Shown piece by piece: positions 10,238-19,512 of a stretch of DNA of 64,000 bases; the stretch's first letter is position 1, and every line of letters starts with the position of its first letter. The DNA comes from Ruminococcus sp. (GTDB taxonomy: Bacteria > Bacillota > Clostridia > Oscillospirales > Ruminococcaceae): assembly GCA_015066705.1 (NCBI GenBank), contig SVNV01000009.1, forward strand, positions 1 to 64,000. Reading direction: 5' to 3'. The translations under genes and the position numbers were made by a program. The notes under the pieces were generated by a model. It searched no databases and was not told the origin of the DNA. It saw only the letters and a list, made by a program, of their open reading frames with translations.

Positions 10238-10582
10238 ATGACAGTTCACAGAGGAGAAATTTATTATGCCGATTTAAGTCCTGTTGTCGGTAGCGAGCAA
10301 GGCGGAATAAGACCTGTACTTATTGTCCAGAACGACGTAGGAAACAAGCACAGTCCCACAGTTATTGCTGCGGCAATTACAAGTCAGCTTGACAAAGCAC
10401 GTCTTCCTACACACATTCCGGTAAACGGTGCCGGCTGCGGACTCTCAAAGGACTCGGTTGTGCTTTTAGAACAAATCCGCACCCTTGATAAAAAACGCCT
10501 CAAAGAAAAAACAGGTCAGCTTGACACATCAGCAATGACACAGGTAAACAATGCCCTTTCAATCAGTTTTGGACTGCACTGA
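10238..10582 (+). CDS. MazF/PemK-type endoribonuclease toxin without an adjacent antitoxin
   Basis: The 114-residue protein starts [20 protein letters not shown], then [13 protein letters not shown] and a late TSQL segment: the MazF/EndoA (NdoA) pattern, full length. MazF toxins cut mRNA at short motifs. No MazE/RHH-like reading frame precedes it. The 119 bases upstream hold no credible gene, and the gene upstream is the phospholipase. The antitoxin may be elsewhere or absent. GGAGATGAG precedes the ATG, and a strong terminator follows. Confidence 0.92.
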   Translation: MTVHRGEIYYADLSPVVGSEQGGIRPVLIVQNDVGNKHSPTVIAAAITSQLDKARLPTHIPVNGAGCGLSKDSVVLLEQIRTLDKKRLKEKTGQLDTSAMTQVNNALSISFGLH

Positions 10583-10597
10583 TAAAAATAAAAATTC

Positions 10598-10630
10598 ACC
10601 CCGACAAGGATTTTTCTCGTCGGGGTTTTA
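10598..10630 (+). terminator. mazF terminator
   Basis: ACCCCGAC pairs with GTCGGGGT, followed by TTTATT. It sits between mazF and the convergent DUF3783-like gene. Confidence 0.85.
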
Positions 10631-10637
10631 TTCTTAA

Positions 10638-11027
10638 TTATAAGTTGTGCATTGTCTTGTGCTCTCTTTCAAGCTCTGTTATCAAATCGCAAAGCTTCCA
10701 CTTCTGATTGTGTGGAGTAATCATTGCTTTAAGTGTAACCCTCAGTTCATTGTTTCTCATCTCGGTGAGAAATCTGTCAAGAGTCTCCCTTTCTACAGAA
10801 GAAAAAACAATACATTCATTTTCAGGCGGATTCTCTGCCTTTTCATTATTTCCAGGGAATCCGTTGAAGCCTGCAAGAAACCCTACCGTCTGATTTGCTT
10901 CCTCGGAGCTTACATTTCTGAAAGAAAATCCGAATCTTTCGCATAAATTGGAAATTCTGCTGATTTTTTCATCATTTTTGCCGTAAAACATCAGTAAAGG
11001 TTTCGGCCTTTGCACCCTTGCTTTCAT
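10638..11027 (-). CDS. DUF3783-like small protein
   Basis: The ~129-residue cytoplasmic protein has a C-terminal block LKAMITPHNQKWKLCDLITE followed by LEREH, typical of the DUF3783 family. The function is unknown. An ATG start at 11027 is chosen because GGGTGA lies 6 bases before it; a GTG three codons earlier overlaps the previous stop. It is the last gene of a tightly packed minus-strand cluster with the next two genes. Confidence 0.75.
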   Translation of the reverse strand: MKARVQRPKPLLMFYGKNDEKISRISNLCERFGFSFRNVSSEEANQTVGFLAGFNGFPGNNEKAENPPENECIVFSSVERETLDRFLTEMRNNELRVTLKAMITPHNQKWKLCDLITELEREHKTMHNL

Positions 11028-11032
11028 AAAAA

Positions 11033-11410
11033 TCACCCGTTTTCAGTATTGTCATCAAGCTTGATAATTATTCCAACCTTTGAAAAAGCCTTCAGGAGGG
11101 TTTCAGTAGATATTTCAAAAATCCTGCTTTTATCAAAAGCCTTGTCATTTTCGTAGGCTGTGAATTTCACATAGCATTCTTTATAATCAGCCGAGTAAAA
11201 ATAATGAGCCTCAATGTACTTGTTTTTCAGAGCGTAGTAATTCACAGGTTTAAGCTTGCCTGTATGTGAGCTGTCCAGCTCCATATCCATAACAAACTCT
11301 GAAAAATCCTGATAAACACAGTTTATTCTTTTGTTTTTAAGCTCAAGAATCCGCTTTTCAAGAGCAGAAACCTCTTTGGTTTTCTTTTTAAAAATACCGA
11401 GAAACCCCAT
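11033..11410 (-). CDS. Hypothetical protein in the PAP2 cluster
   Basis: About 125 residues starting MGFLGIFKKKTKEVSALEKR; I do not recognise the family. It is a mixed charged protein without signal peptide or membrane segments and with regular beta-like alternation after residue 30. The ATG at 11410 is preferred because GGAGAAG sits 7 bases upstream, inside the end of the PAP2 gene. The PAP2 stop and this start are one base apart, so translation is probably coupled. Confidence 0.7.
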   Translation of the reverse strand: MGFLGIFKKKTKEVSALEKRILELKNKRINCVYQDFSEFVMDMELDSSHTGKLKPVNYYALKNKYIEAHYFYSADYKECYVKFTAYENDKAFDKSRIFEISTETLLKAFSKVGIIIKLDDNTENG

Positions 11411-11411
11411 A

Positions 11412-11966
11412 TCACACTTCTCCATTCATCTTTTCCTGAAATTTATTATAAACCTTTTCAATTCCAATCGCAACAAGTACCGCAATAACTATTCCCACAA
11501 TCATTCCGCCGATAACATCGGTTGCATAATGAACGTGGAGATAAATTCTCGAAAGTCCCATAAGTGTTGCGTAAGCAAGTGCAAAAACACCCATTTTTCT
11601 GTTGTACATAAAAATAGCAGTAGCCGCCGCAAAGGAAGATGAGGTATGTCCCGACGGAAAGCTTGAGCCGTGAGGTATATCAATAAGGAGCTTAATTGAC
11701 GGGTCAGCAACAAAAGGTCTTGTTCTGTCAAAAATTTCTTTAAGCATATAATTATTGAGAATAACCGTTACAAGCAGTGAAACAATGACGCAATAGCCAA
11801 TTTTTCTTGTTTTTTTAATTGTCATAAGAGCAAGTCCCGCAACAATCCAGACAATCCCCTTATCACCGGTATAAGTGATTATTCTGAAAAACCAGTCAAA
11901 AAAGCTACAGCTTATCATCTCTGCAACAGAAAATATAAAATTATCGAATTCAGCTATAAGTTCCAT
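11412..11966 (-). CDS. PAP2-superfamily membrane phosphatase
   Basis: The 184-residue protein has five or six hydrophobic helices and all three PAP2 signature blocks: KEIFDRTRP, SFPSGHTSSS and SRIYLHVHYATD. The catalytic His is in the third block. Relatives dephosphorylate undecaprenyl pyrophosphate (BcrC) or phosphatidic acid/phosphatidylglycerol phosphate at the membrane. Undecaprenyl pyrophosphatase is the likeliest role in a Firmicute but is not proven. It is first in a three-gene minus-strand operon. Confidence 0.88.
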   Translation of the reverse strand: MELIAEFDNFIFSVAEMISCSFFDWFFRIITYTGDKGIVWIVAGLALMTIKKTRKIGYCVIVSLLVTVILNNYMLKEIFDRTRPFVADPSIKLLIDIPHGSSFPSGHTSSSFAAATAIFMYNRKMGVFALAYATLMGLSRIYLHVHYATDVIGGMIVGIVIAVLVAIGIEKVYNKFQEKMNGEV

Positions 11967-12023
11967 AAGCTACTCCTAAAATCAGTATAATAGAAGTATA
12001 TCATATATTATTGAATTTTACAA

Positions 12024-12056
12024 CAAAAAAAACCACCCGATTGGGTGGTTTTTTAA
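12024..12056 (-). terminator. gap terminator
   Basis: On the minus strand AACCACCC pairs with GGGTGGTT, followed by TTTTTT. It is just downstream of gap. Confidence 0.88.
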
Positions 12057-12069
12057 ATTCATTTAAGAA

Positions 12070-13107
12070 TTAAGCAAGTTCAGCAAAGTACTTGATTGTT
12101 CTTACCATCTGTGATGTGTAAGAATTTTCGTTGTCGTACCATGAAACTACCTGTACTTCGTAAAGGTCATCAGCAATCTTAGCAACCATTGTCTGTGTTG
12201 CATCGAAGAGTGAACCGTACTTCATACCGATAACGTCTGAAGAAACGATTTCGTCTGTGTTGTAGCCGAATGACTCACAAGCAGCAGCCTTCATAGCAGC
12301 GTTGATGCCTTCCTTAGTAACGTCTGTGCCCTTAACAACAGCTGTAAGGATTGTTGTTGAACCTGTTGGAACAGGAACTCTCTGTGCAGAACCGATGAGC
12401 TTGCCGTTGAGTTCAGGAATTACAAGACCGATAGCCTTAGCAGCACCTGTTGAGTTAGGAACGATGTTAGCAGCACCAGCTCTTGCTCTTCTCATGTCAC
12501 CCTTTCTGTGTGGGCCGTCGAGAATCATCTGGTCACCTGTGTAAGCATGGATTGTGCTCATGATACCGCTCTGGATTGGAGCGTAGTCGTTAAGAGCCTT
12601 AGCCATAGGTGCAAGACAGTTTGTTGTACATGAAGCAGCTGAAATGATTGTGTCATCAGCTGTAAGTGTGTTTTCATTTACTGAGAATACGATTGTTGGG
12701 AGGTCGTTACCAGCAGGAGCTGAAATAACTACCTTCTTAGCACCAGCATCGATGTGAGCCTGTGACTTAGCCTTTGAACAGTAGAAACCTGTACATTCAA
12801 GAACTACGTCAACACCGATTTCACCCCATGGGAGTTCAGCAGCGTTAGCCATAGCATAAATCTTAAGTGTCTTACCGTCAACTGTGATTGTACCAGCATC
12901 GTCATCAGCTTCAACAGTGTGAAGGTTTTCGCCGATTCTTCCGCAGTAACCGCCCTGAGCAGTGTCATACTTGAGAAGCTGAGCGAGCATTGAAGGCTTT
13001 GTAAGGTCGTTGATTGCAACTACCTCATAACCTTCTGCACCAAACATCTGTCTGAATGCGAGACGACCGATACGTCCAAAACCATTAATAGCAACTTTAA
13101 CTGACAT
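12070..13107 (-). CDS. gap: Glyceraldehyde-3-phosphate dehydrogenase
   Basis: The 345-residue protein starts [20 protein letters not shown] (NAD-binding fold), has the catalytic Cys in [12 protein letters not shown] and ends with [13 protein letters not shown]. It interconverts glyceraldehyde 3-phosphate and 1,3-bisphosphoglycerate in glycolysis. The residue after the first glycine motif stretch (INDL) is compatible with NAD preference. It is monocistronic, with a strong promoter, AGGAGG ribosome site and terminator, consistent with high expression. No pgk or tpi gene is adjacent, unlike many Firmicutes. Confidence 0.98.
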   Translation of the reverse strand: MSVKVAINGFGRIGRLAFRQMFGAEGYEVVAINDLTKPSMLAQLLKYDTAQGGYCGRIGENLHTVEADDDAGTITVDGKTLKIYAMANAAELPWGEIGVDVVLECTGFYCSKAKSQAHIDAGAKKVVISAPAGNDLPTIVFSVNENTLTADDTIISAASCTTNCLAPMAKALNDYAPIQSGIMSTIHAYTGDQMILDGPHRKGDMRRARAGAANIVPNSTGAAKAIGLVIPELNGKLIGSAQRVPVPTGSTTILTAVVKGTDVTKEGINAAMKAAACESFGYNTDEIVSSDVIGMKYGSLFDATQTMVAKIADDLYEVQVVSWYDNENSYTSQMVRTIKYFAELA

Positions 13108-13139
13108 AAAAGTTAACCTCCTAAAAATTTACTAAGTTT

Positions 13140-13168
13140 ATTTTACACTATTTTTATTTATTTTGCAA
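13140..13168 (-). promoter_or_regulatory. gap promoter
   Basis: On the minus strand TTGCAA, 17 bases, TAAAAT, about 35 bases upstream of the gap start. Confidence 0.7.
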
Positions 13169-13305
13169 GCACTTTGACAAAAAAATAACTTACTATTTTT
13201 ATTCTGTCTACATAATGTTTTTGTGTATTTTGACAAAAAACCAGATTTTTTTCTTTGAATTTACAAAAATTAAGAATAGTCGTTTTTTGTTTACAAAATA
13301 TTCAC

Positions 13306-13334
13306 TTGATGTGTAGGTTGTTTGTTTATACTAT
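13306..13334 (+). promoter_or_regulatory. Possible promoter of the histidine kinase gene
   Basis: TTGATG, 17 bases, TACTAT. The -10 match is weak and an overlapping TATACT gives a 15-base spacer, so this is tentative. The 285 bases between gap and the kinase start hold only this and the gap promoter. Confidence 0.4.
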
Positions 13335-13392
13335 TATTAGGTGTTTTTATGAAAATATTTATATCTTCAATAAATTTCAAAGGGGCCAATCT

Positions 13393-14451
13393 ATGAGCGA
13401 TTATCTTGATTTTCTAAGCGGATATTTCGAAAATTCTTTCAAAAGTTACGCATTATTTGATAAGGATTTTAACCTGATTAAAGGCAACACTGATTTGTTC
13501 AGCAATGGACTTTTATTAGAAAATCTTGTTGTTTATGATAAAAACGGAAGAGAAACCGACTTTTATCTTGCAGGTGAAAAATACGGAATTATCAAGCAGG
13601 GCAGAAAGCTGACTGCTGTTACTGTTACACCTGTATATTATGGCGATGAACTTTACGGATATTCTGTTGTTTTACTTGCACCATACGAACTTTTCGGAGG
13701 AGAGTTGGTTTCAAGAAAGACTTCCGGCGATGTAAGACATCACGTTTCGGCAATTATAGCTAATACCTCTGTCCTTAAAGACTCGCTTGAAGCAGCAGAG
13801 CTTTATGACCAGTGTATTTACACAGATGATGCTTTTTCAAATTGTATGAAGCTTTTGTCTGCTATTACCAATTCAGAAATGATTACGGCAATGTTTGAAA
13901 ATCGTGAGAGAAATGCTGTCTGCGATGTTTCAACAATAATGAATGAGCTTATTCAGGTTGTGAAATTCAGTTTTTCGACAAATATGACTATCACAGAAGA
14001 AATTGAAGCAAATCTTTATGCTGACATCGATAAGGAGCAGTTTGTTTCTGTGGTTATGAATCTGATTGTAAACTCATATCTTTATAATCTCAGCGATGAA
14101 AAGAAGGTTTTCATAAGCCTTAAAAGGATAAATGAAAACATCGTTGTTACCGTTGACGATAACGGAAGCGGTATTGACGAAAGCTATTTAAAGGATTTCA
14201 TTCCTACCAAGAAGCCTGTTCTTTTAGGAAAAGAAGGACTTGGACTTGCTGTTGCAAAGCTTTTTGCAAGAGTTCATAACGGCGATATGAACATCATTTC
14301 AAAGGGCGAAGGCATTGGAACAACAGTAAGAGTTTCTGTCCCTGCCTGTGAACCTGACCAGTCATTTACAATGAGTAATGCAAGAGATTATATCAAAAAC
14401 AGATTTTCTACACTTTATGTTGTTCTTGCAAAGGCAGGTCTTAAAGATTAG
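13393..14451 (+). CDS. Orphan soluble sensor histidine kinase
   Basis: The 352-residue protein from MSDYLDFLSGYF has no membrane segments. Residues ~1-105 look like a PAS-type sensory domain. A short His-containing helix VRHHVSAIIANTSVL (His116/117) matches a dimerisation H-box. The C-terminal HATPase domain has N-box NLIVNS, G1 DDNGSGI and G2 GKEGLGLAVAKLFA. No response regulator is adjacent, so its target is unknown. The ATG at 13393 is preferred over an in-frame ATG 138 bases upstream because that extension is AT-rich intergenic-like sequence; GGGG lies 9 bases before the chosen start. The next gene follows after 12 bases. Confidence 0.8.
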   Translation: MSDYLDFLSGYFENSFKSYALFDKDFNLIKGNTDLFSNGLLLENLVVYDKNGRETDFYLAGEKYGIIKQGRKLTAVTVTPVYYGDELYGYSVVLLAPYELFGGELVSRKTSGDVRHHVSAIIANTSVLKDSLEAAELYDQCIYTDDAFSNCMKLLSAITNSEMITAMFENRERNAVCDVSTIMNELIQVVKFSFSTNMTITEEIEANLYADIDKEQFVSVVMNLIVNSYLYNLSDEKKVFISLKRINENIVVTVDDNGSGIDESYLKDFIPTKKPVLLGKEGLGLAVAKLFARVHNGDMNIISKGEGIGTTVRVSVPACEPDQSFTMSNARDYIKNRFSTLYVVLAKAGLKD

Positions 14452-14463
14452 AAAGGAGACGCT

Positions 14464-15078
14464 ATGCCATCATCGGTTGTGCATCTTTTTGTTGCGGAAA
14501 AACTTGTTGATTTTCTTGAAATTAAAAATATACCTCAGTTTTATCTTGGAGCAATTTCTCCCGACGCTGTAAATCTCGAAGGCTTTGCCGACCAGAACAC
14601 AAGATACACAGCACACATAAGGTCGAGAAATGTTTCCCAGTGGCTTTTGAATATTAAAAACTTTATAGCTGAAAAGGAAAAGGACTACACTTATGAAACT
14701 GATTTTTTCAAGGGATTTCTTGTTCATCTGCTGACAGATATCGCATGGGACGAGGCTGTTCAGCCAAGACTTTTTGACGGGCTTATAAAGGCTGGCTATG
14801 ACAAGGCTACTGTCGGTCGTAGCAAGTGGGAAGAACTTTATCGTTTTAACGGCAGGCTTATGCAGAATCCTCAGTGGAAAGAAATCAAAAATCAGCTTAA
14901 AAACTCTCACGGAGTTGCTATTTCAACTGTGTCAGCACAGCTTTTAGAGAAGTTTCGTGACGACCTTTTAAGCGAGGATTACAAAAAGGTTGATTTGTCA
15001 GAGCCTTTGGTTTTATCCCCGAAAGATGTGGAAATTACGATATGTAAAGTTTTACAGCTTTACAGCGAAATTGAGTAA
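14464..15078 (+). CDS. Zinc-dependent phospholipase C-fold protein (cytoplasmic)
   Basis: The 204-residue protein starts MPSSVVHLFVAEKLVDFLE and has GAISPDAVN, then a His in the TAHIRSR stretch and FKGFLVHLLTDIAWDE. This series of His/Asp motifs belongs to the zinc-dependent PLC/HD-like family found as cytoplasmic proteins in Clostridia. No signal peptide is present, so it is unlikely to be a secreted lipase, and its substrate is unknown. AAGGAGA lies 7 bases before the ATG. It forms an operon with the preceding histidine kinase. Confidence 0.72.
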   Translation: MPSSVVHLFVAEKLVDFLEIKNIPQFYLGAISPDAVNLEGFADQNTRYTAHIRSRNVSQWLLNIKNFIAEKEKDYTYETDFFKGFLVHLLTDIAWDEAVQPRLFDGLIKAGYDKATVGRSKWEELYRFNGRLMQNPQWKEIKNQLKNSHGVAISTVSAQLLEKFRDDLLSEDYKKVDLSEPLVLSPKDVEITICKVLQLYSEIE

Positions 15079-15083
15079 AATAT

Positions 15084-15115
15084 AAGCGTACAGACATAAA
15101 TCTGTACGCTTTTTT
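15084..15115 (+). terminator. Terminator between the PLC-like gene and clpE
   Basis: AAGCGTACAGA pairs with TCTGTACGCTT, followed by TTTTT. It separates two convergent units. Confidence 0.85.
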
Positions 15116-15116
15116 G

Positions 15117-17399
15117 TTACATCGTTTCGATTGTAAGCTCGCCGTCTTTTTCGGTAAGTGCGCAGGCTGTGATGATTTCATCGCTGTCAATGAGAATTGA
15201 CGCAATCTTATCCTCAACCTCGCTTCTGATAACCTGACGGATATCTCTTGCGCCAAGCTTTTTACCGTGTGATTTTTCAGCAATCAGCTTACAAGCCTTT
15301 TCGTCGTAAACAAACCTGATATTCTTTTCAAGGAGAGGTGCTTTCATTTCATCAAGCATAAGTGCCGCAATCTTTGCGTAATCCTCAACTGTAAGAGGAT
15401 TGAACACAACGATTTCGTCAACTCGTCCCAAAAATTCAGGTCTTAAAAATTCTCTCAAAGCCTTCATTGCCTTGTCCTTAGAAATTTCAGTTTCCGTCTT
15501 GTTAAAGCCTACCCCTGTATCCTTGTCGGTTGAGCCGGCGTTTGAAGTCATAACGATAACAGTATTCTCAAAGGAAACGCTTCTTCCCTGAGCGTCATTG
15601 ATTTTACCTTCGTCCAGAATCTGGAGCATAATATTCATTACATCAGGATGAGCCTTTTCTATTTCATCAAAAAGAACAACCGAGTATGGACGTCGTCTTA
15701 CCTTTTCAGTAAGCTGACCTGCCTCGTCGTAGCCAACATATCCAGGAGGTGAGCCGATAAGTCTTGCAACGCTGTGCTTTTCCATAAACTCACTCATATC
15801 AACTCTGATAATCGGCTCTGTTGCGTCAAAAAGCTCTTCTCCAAGCACCTTGACAAGCTCGGTTTTACCAACACCTGTCGGGCCTACAAAGATAAATGAC
15901 GCAGGACGTCTTCTCTTTGAAAGCTGTACTCTTGCACGCTTGATAGCGTTTGCAACCGTAAGAACAGCCTTTTCCTGACCGATAATTCTCTTTTCAAGAG
16001 CAGACTTTATATTTCTGATTTTTGAGTATTCGGTTTCAACAATCTTGTTTGCTGGAATACCTGTCCAGAGCTCGATAACCTTTGATAAATCGTCTTCGGT
16101 AACTCTGATTTCCTTGATTTTTGCTTCAAGCTCTGTAAGCTTTTCTTCAAGCTTCAGAACTTCTGCTTTTTCTGTTGCAAGGATTTCATAGTCAGGACTT
16201 TCGCTTGCTTCATAGCTTTCAACCAAATCCTTATGCTTTTTAAGCTCATCAAGAGTTTTCTGATGTTCTTCAAGCTCAACGCTTCTTATAGATGTGCAGG
16301 CACAGGCTTCATCAAGAAGGTCGATTGCCTTGTCAGGCAAAAATCTGTCGTTGATATATCTTTCAGAAAGAACAGCACACATTTTAAGAGTATAGTCGTC
16401 AATCTTAACCTTGTGGTGATTTTCGTAATATTTTCTGATACCGTTTAAAATATGGATTGTATCCTCAACCGTCGGTTCTGAAACAGTAACCGGCTGGAAA
16501 CGTCTTTCAAGAGCAGCATCCTTTTCGATGTGCTTTCTGTATTCTTTGAATGTAGTCGCACCGATAACCTGAACCTCTCCTCTTGAAAGTGCAGGCTTCA
16601 GGATATTTGCGGCATTCATTGTTCCCTCGGAATCGCCTGTTCCCACAAGATTATGAACTTCGTCAATAAAGAGAATTACATTCCCCAGTGACTTTACTTC
16701 TTCAACAAGTCCCTTGACTCTGCTTTCAAATTGTCCACGGAACTGTGTTCCCGCAACGAGAGCAGTAAGGTCAAGAAGATAAACCTCTTTACCTCTTATA
16801 TGGAACGGAACTTCGTCAGCAACAATTTTCTGAGCGATACCCTCAGCGATAGCAGTTTTACCTACACCCGGTTCACCGATAAGGCAAGGGTTGTTTTTCT
16901 GTCGTCTTGACAAAATCTGAACAACTCTTGTAATTTCCCTGTCTCTTCCAATGATGTTATCAAGTTTGCCCTCTCTTGCTTTTTCGGTAAGGTTTGTGCA
17001 GTAATTTGTAAGGAATTTCAGTTTTTTCTTTTTGTCCTTATCAGCCGATTTTTCCTTTTTGGAACCCATTCCTAAGCCTTCAAAAATATTTGAAGGTGTA
17101 TCTCCCGAATCAGAATCCTTTTCTGTCATACCACCGAAAATGCTGTTCAAGAAGTTAGGCATAGTACCGCTTCCGCCAAGCTCAAAATCGTCGCCGTCAG
17201 TAATATCCATAAGCTGACCTGTCATATTGTCGATTTCTTCGTCGGTAAGTCCTGTTGACCTGAGCATTTCATCTACCTGAGAAATACCAAGCTCTCTTGC
17301 ACATTTGAGGCAATACCCATCGTTTTTCTTTTCGTTTCCGTGCATAGCAGTAACAAACACAACCGCAGGTCTTTTTTTGCATTTAGAGCACATCAGCAT
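15117..17399 (-). CDS. clpE: Clp ATPase of the ClpE/ClpC type with N-terminal zinc finger
   Basis: The 760-residue protein has an N-terminal zinc-binding module (C4-x2-C7 and C30-x2-C33), as in ClpE, instead of the double ClpN repeat. Two AAA+ modules follow: GEPGVGKTAI with VILFIDEVHNLVGTG in the first, GPTGVGKTEL and GSPPGYVGYDEAG in the second, with a coiled-coil middle domain around 400-450 between them. It unfolds proteins for ClpP under stress. GGAG lies 13 bases before the ATG, rather far. No CtsR site was recognised. It is the last gene of the long minus-strand run, 20 bases after cvpA. Confidence 0.88.
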   Translation of the reverse strand: MLMCSKCKKRPAVVFVTAMHGNEKKNDGYCLKCARELGISQVDEMLRSTGLTDEEIDNMTGQLMDITDGDDFELGGSGTMPNFLNSIFGGMTEKDSDSGDTPSNIFEGLGMGSKKEKSADKDKKKKLKFLTNYCTNLTEKAREGKLDNIIGRDREITRVVQILSRRQKNNPCLIGEPGVGKTAIAEGIAQKIVADEVPFHIRGKEVYLLDLTALVAGTQFRGQFESRVKGLVEEVKSLGNVILFIDEVHNLVGTGDSEGTMNAANILKPALSRGEVQVIGATTFKEYRKHIEKDAALERRFQPVTVSEPTVEDTIHILNGIRKYYENHHKVKIDDYTLKMCAVLSERYINDRFLPDKAIDLLDEACACTSIRSVELEEHQKTLDELKKHKDLVESYEASESPDYEILATEKAEVLKLEEKLTELEAKIKEIRVTEDDLSKVIELWTGIPANKIVETEYSKIRNIKSALEKRIIGQEKAVLTVANAIKRARVQLSKRRRPASFIFVGPTGVGKTELVKVLGEELFDATEPIIRVDMSEFMEKHSVARLIGSPPGYVGYDEAGQLTEKVRRRPYSVVLFDEIEKAHPDVMNIMLQILDEGKINDAQGRSVSFENTVIVMTSNAGSTDKDTGVGFNKTETEISKDKAMKALREFLRPEFLGRVDEIVVFNPLTVEDYAKIAALMLDEMKAPLLEKNIRFVYDEKACKLIAEKSHGKKLGARDIRQVIRSEVEDKIASILIDSDEIITACALTEKDGELTIETM

Positions 17400-17419
17400 A
17401 ATTTATCACTGTCTCCTTT

Positions 17420-18241
17420 CTATTTGAAAATATCGTAAAAAATCTTGAAGAATGCAGTGTCATACACCGCATGGTCGTTAAAGCCCAGCAAAGCCACAGC
17501 CACCCTGATTCCGAGGGCAACAATCATAACAATTACAAAGCCCTCAATAGCGCCCACTACTCCGCCGAGAATTGTATTTAAAAACCTTGCTACAGGTATT
17601 TTGTCGATAAAATTGATGTTGCTTACAAGAAGGCTGATAAGTGCAGAAATCACAGCATAAAGCAGTAGTGTCATTACCCATTTTGTAGCCGTAACAGCAT
17701 AGTCACGTCCTATCTCACGGTAAAAAACCTCTGCTCTGTGTCCGTCGTCCTCATCTGCAAGAATTCTGACAGCAGAAACGAAATCCTCATTACTCATGGC
17801 AATCTCAACAATTCCCGCATCGCTGTTTTTAAAAAGCTTATCCTTGCTTATAAACTTCTTTACAAGCTTCTTGTCAAGTCCACTTTTCTTAGAAGCCGCA
17901 AGTGTTGCGAGGTTTTCAGCCAAATCGCCGTCCTCAAGAACAGTCCTTCTGACCTCTTCCACTGTAACCTCAACGCCGAACTCTCTTATAAAAACCTTAT
18001 CCCTGATAATCTCAGCACTGTCGATTTTCATTGTCTGTTTCGTCAGCTTTTGCTCAATGCTATTCTCAAGAAAGCTTCCATACACCTCGTCGCAGTAATT
18101 TGCAGAAATATATGCAGAAAGCCATATAGAAACAATATATCCGAATACCAACAGCAACGATTTTACAAGTCCTCGTCTTGCATTTGTGGAAATACCTATA
18201 ATAAAGGAAGCTCCCACAATAATATCTAAAATCAAACTCAT
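17420..18241 (-). CDS. cvpA: CvpA-family membrane protein
   Basis: The 273-residue protein has a hydrophobic N-terminus (SLILDIIVGASFIIGISTNA, then RRGLVKSLLLVFGY), a soluble ~110-residue insert, and two or three C-terminal helices with PVARFLNTILGGVVGAIEG. This is the CvpA (colicin V production) pattern. Family members affect envelope homeostasis; the precise role is unresolved. The soluble insert is longer than in enterobacterial CvpA (~160 residues total) but usual for Clostridia. It is in the same run as clpE and the DUF5711-like gene. Confidence 0.78.
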   Translation of the reverse strand: MSLILDIIVGASFIIGISTNARRGLVKSLLLVFGYIVSIWLSAYISANYCDEVYGSFLENSIEQKLTKQTMKIDSAEIIRDKVFIREFGVEVTVEEVRRTVLEDGDLAENLATLAASKKSGLDKKLVKKFISKDKLFKNSDAGIVEIAMSNEDFVSAVRILADEDDGHRAEVFYREIGRDYAVTATKWVMTLLLYAVISALISLLVSNINFIDKIPVARFLNTILGGVVGAIEGFVIVMIVALGIRVAVALLGFNDHAVYDTAFFKIFYDIFK

Positions 18242-18268
18242 TTATTTCTCCATCTGATATTACAACAA

Positions 18269-19477
18269 TTATCTTTCAAAGCCTATTTTATCAATCTCGT
18301 TATATCCCATAAAATAAGCTTCTTCTTCCGTAACAGCAAAGTCGCTGTATTCCTTTTCAAGCTCAGCCGAAGCCTTTATTTTTGCATTTTCATCAAGAAA
18401 AGCAAAAAGCTTTTTTGTCATAAACACTGCGCTATTATCAATAATTTCAAGCTTGATTACATTGGTTTCTGTTTTATAAACAGACGGCTCCTTTGACTTT
18501 CCAAAAATTCTGATTTCCTGTTTTTCGCCGGTTACCGAATCAAAAACAAGCACCGCAATTTCTCCTGAAAGCTCATAAGCCACAAGCTCTCTGTCGTACT
18601 TATAAGTATACAAAACCGAACCATCAGAAGCAACCCTGTACAAAATGCTGTCCCCAAGAAGCCACATATCACCGTTTGAACAGTAACCGGATTTGTACAC
18701 AAGTCCTTCAAGCTCTGATGTTTTAAAGGTTTCAGTAGTTTTATCAAATTCAAGTCCGTAAAGTCTTGAAACTATCTTTCCGCCGCTTGCAGAGAAGGTC
18801 GAAATAATACAGCCGTCCTCGTTATCATTAAAAGAAACATTTACAATTCTCTGTCCGCCGGACCACTTGAAGATTTCCTCTCCGCCTTCGTCATAAATTG
18901 TAAGGAAAGACATATGCTTATCAGTCTGAGTAACAATAGCTACCTTTCCGTCCTGAGATGCAGCCGCAACAACAATCGGAGTTTCTGTCTTGTTGTTATA
19001 AACCTCTCCTTTTTTATCGTAAACAGCAAAGCGTTGTCCGTCAAGGTCGTAAATAAACAGCTTATCTTCCATAGTATAGTAAACAGGATTTGCAAACATA
19101 TGCTGTATTTTCTTATGCACGCCACCCTTGTCATTATACATAGTAATATGAGTATCGCTTATTACTGTCGGCATACCCTTAACGGAAGTAACATAATTAT
19201 ACACCGACTGAGAAAGACTTATCGGAAATCCGTTTCCTTTTTCAGGGGTACCGTCATTTATAATTGTTTCCGTTTTATCCTCAAAGAATTCCGCAACCTG
19301 AGGCATCCAGTATTCTTTTGTAGCAAATCCGATAACAACAATTATCACAACAGCAATAACTGATAAAACACGCTTTCTCTTTGCTTTCTTTTTAGCAAGG
19401 CGCCTTTCTTCTCTTATATCGTGATATTTATTCTTATGTGCTTCATAGTCCATATCTCTGTCTTTTCTATCAGCCAA
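18269..19477 (-). CDS. DUF5711-like membrane-anchored beta-propeller protein
   Basis: The 402-residue protein has a charged cytoplasmic N-terminus (residues 1-36, rich in Lys/Arg), one membrane helix (VLSVIAVVIIVVIGF) and an extracytoplasmic domain of repeated beta strands with YDLDGQRFAVYDKKG-type units, resembling a WD/NHL-like propeller. It matches the DUF5711 family often found near cvpA in Ruminococcaceae. The function is unknown. The start is probably TTG, with GGGA 10 bases upstream; an ATG eight codons later is an alternative. Confidence 0.68.
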   Translation of the reverse strand: MADRKDRDMDYEAHKNKYHDIREERRLAKKKAKRKRVLSVIAVVIIVVIGFATKEYWMPQVAEFFEDKTETIINDGTPEKGNGFPISLSQSVYNYVTSVKGMPTVISDTHITMYNDKGGVHKKIQHMFANPVYYTMEDKLFIYDLDGQRFAVYDKKGEVYNNKTETPIVVAAASQDGKVAIVTQTDKHMSFLTIYDEGGEEIFKWSGGQRIVNVSFNDNEDGCIISTFSASGGKIVSRLYGLEFDKTTETFKTSELEGLVYKSGYCSNGDMWLLGDSILYRVASDGSVLYTYKYDRELVAYELSGEIAVLVFDSVTGEKQEIRIFGKSKEPSVYKTETNVIKLEIIDNSAVFMTKKLFAFLDENAKIKASAELEKEYSDFAVTEEEAYFMGYNEIDKIGFER

Positions 19478-19512
19478 TTTACGTCATTCCCTTCTTTTAT
19501 ATTTCACAAAAA

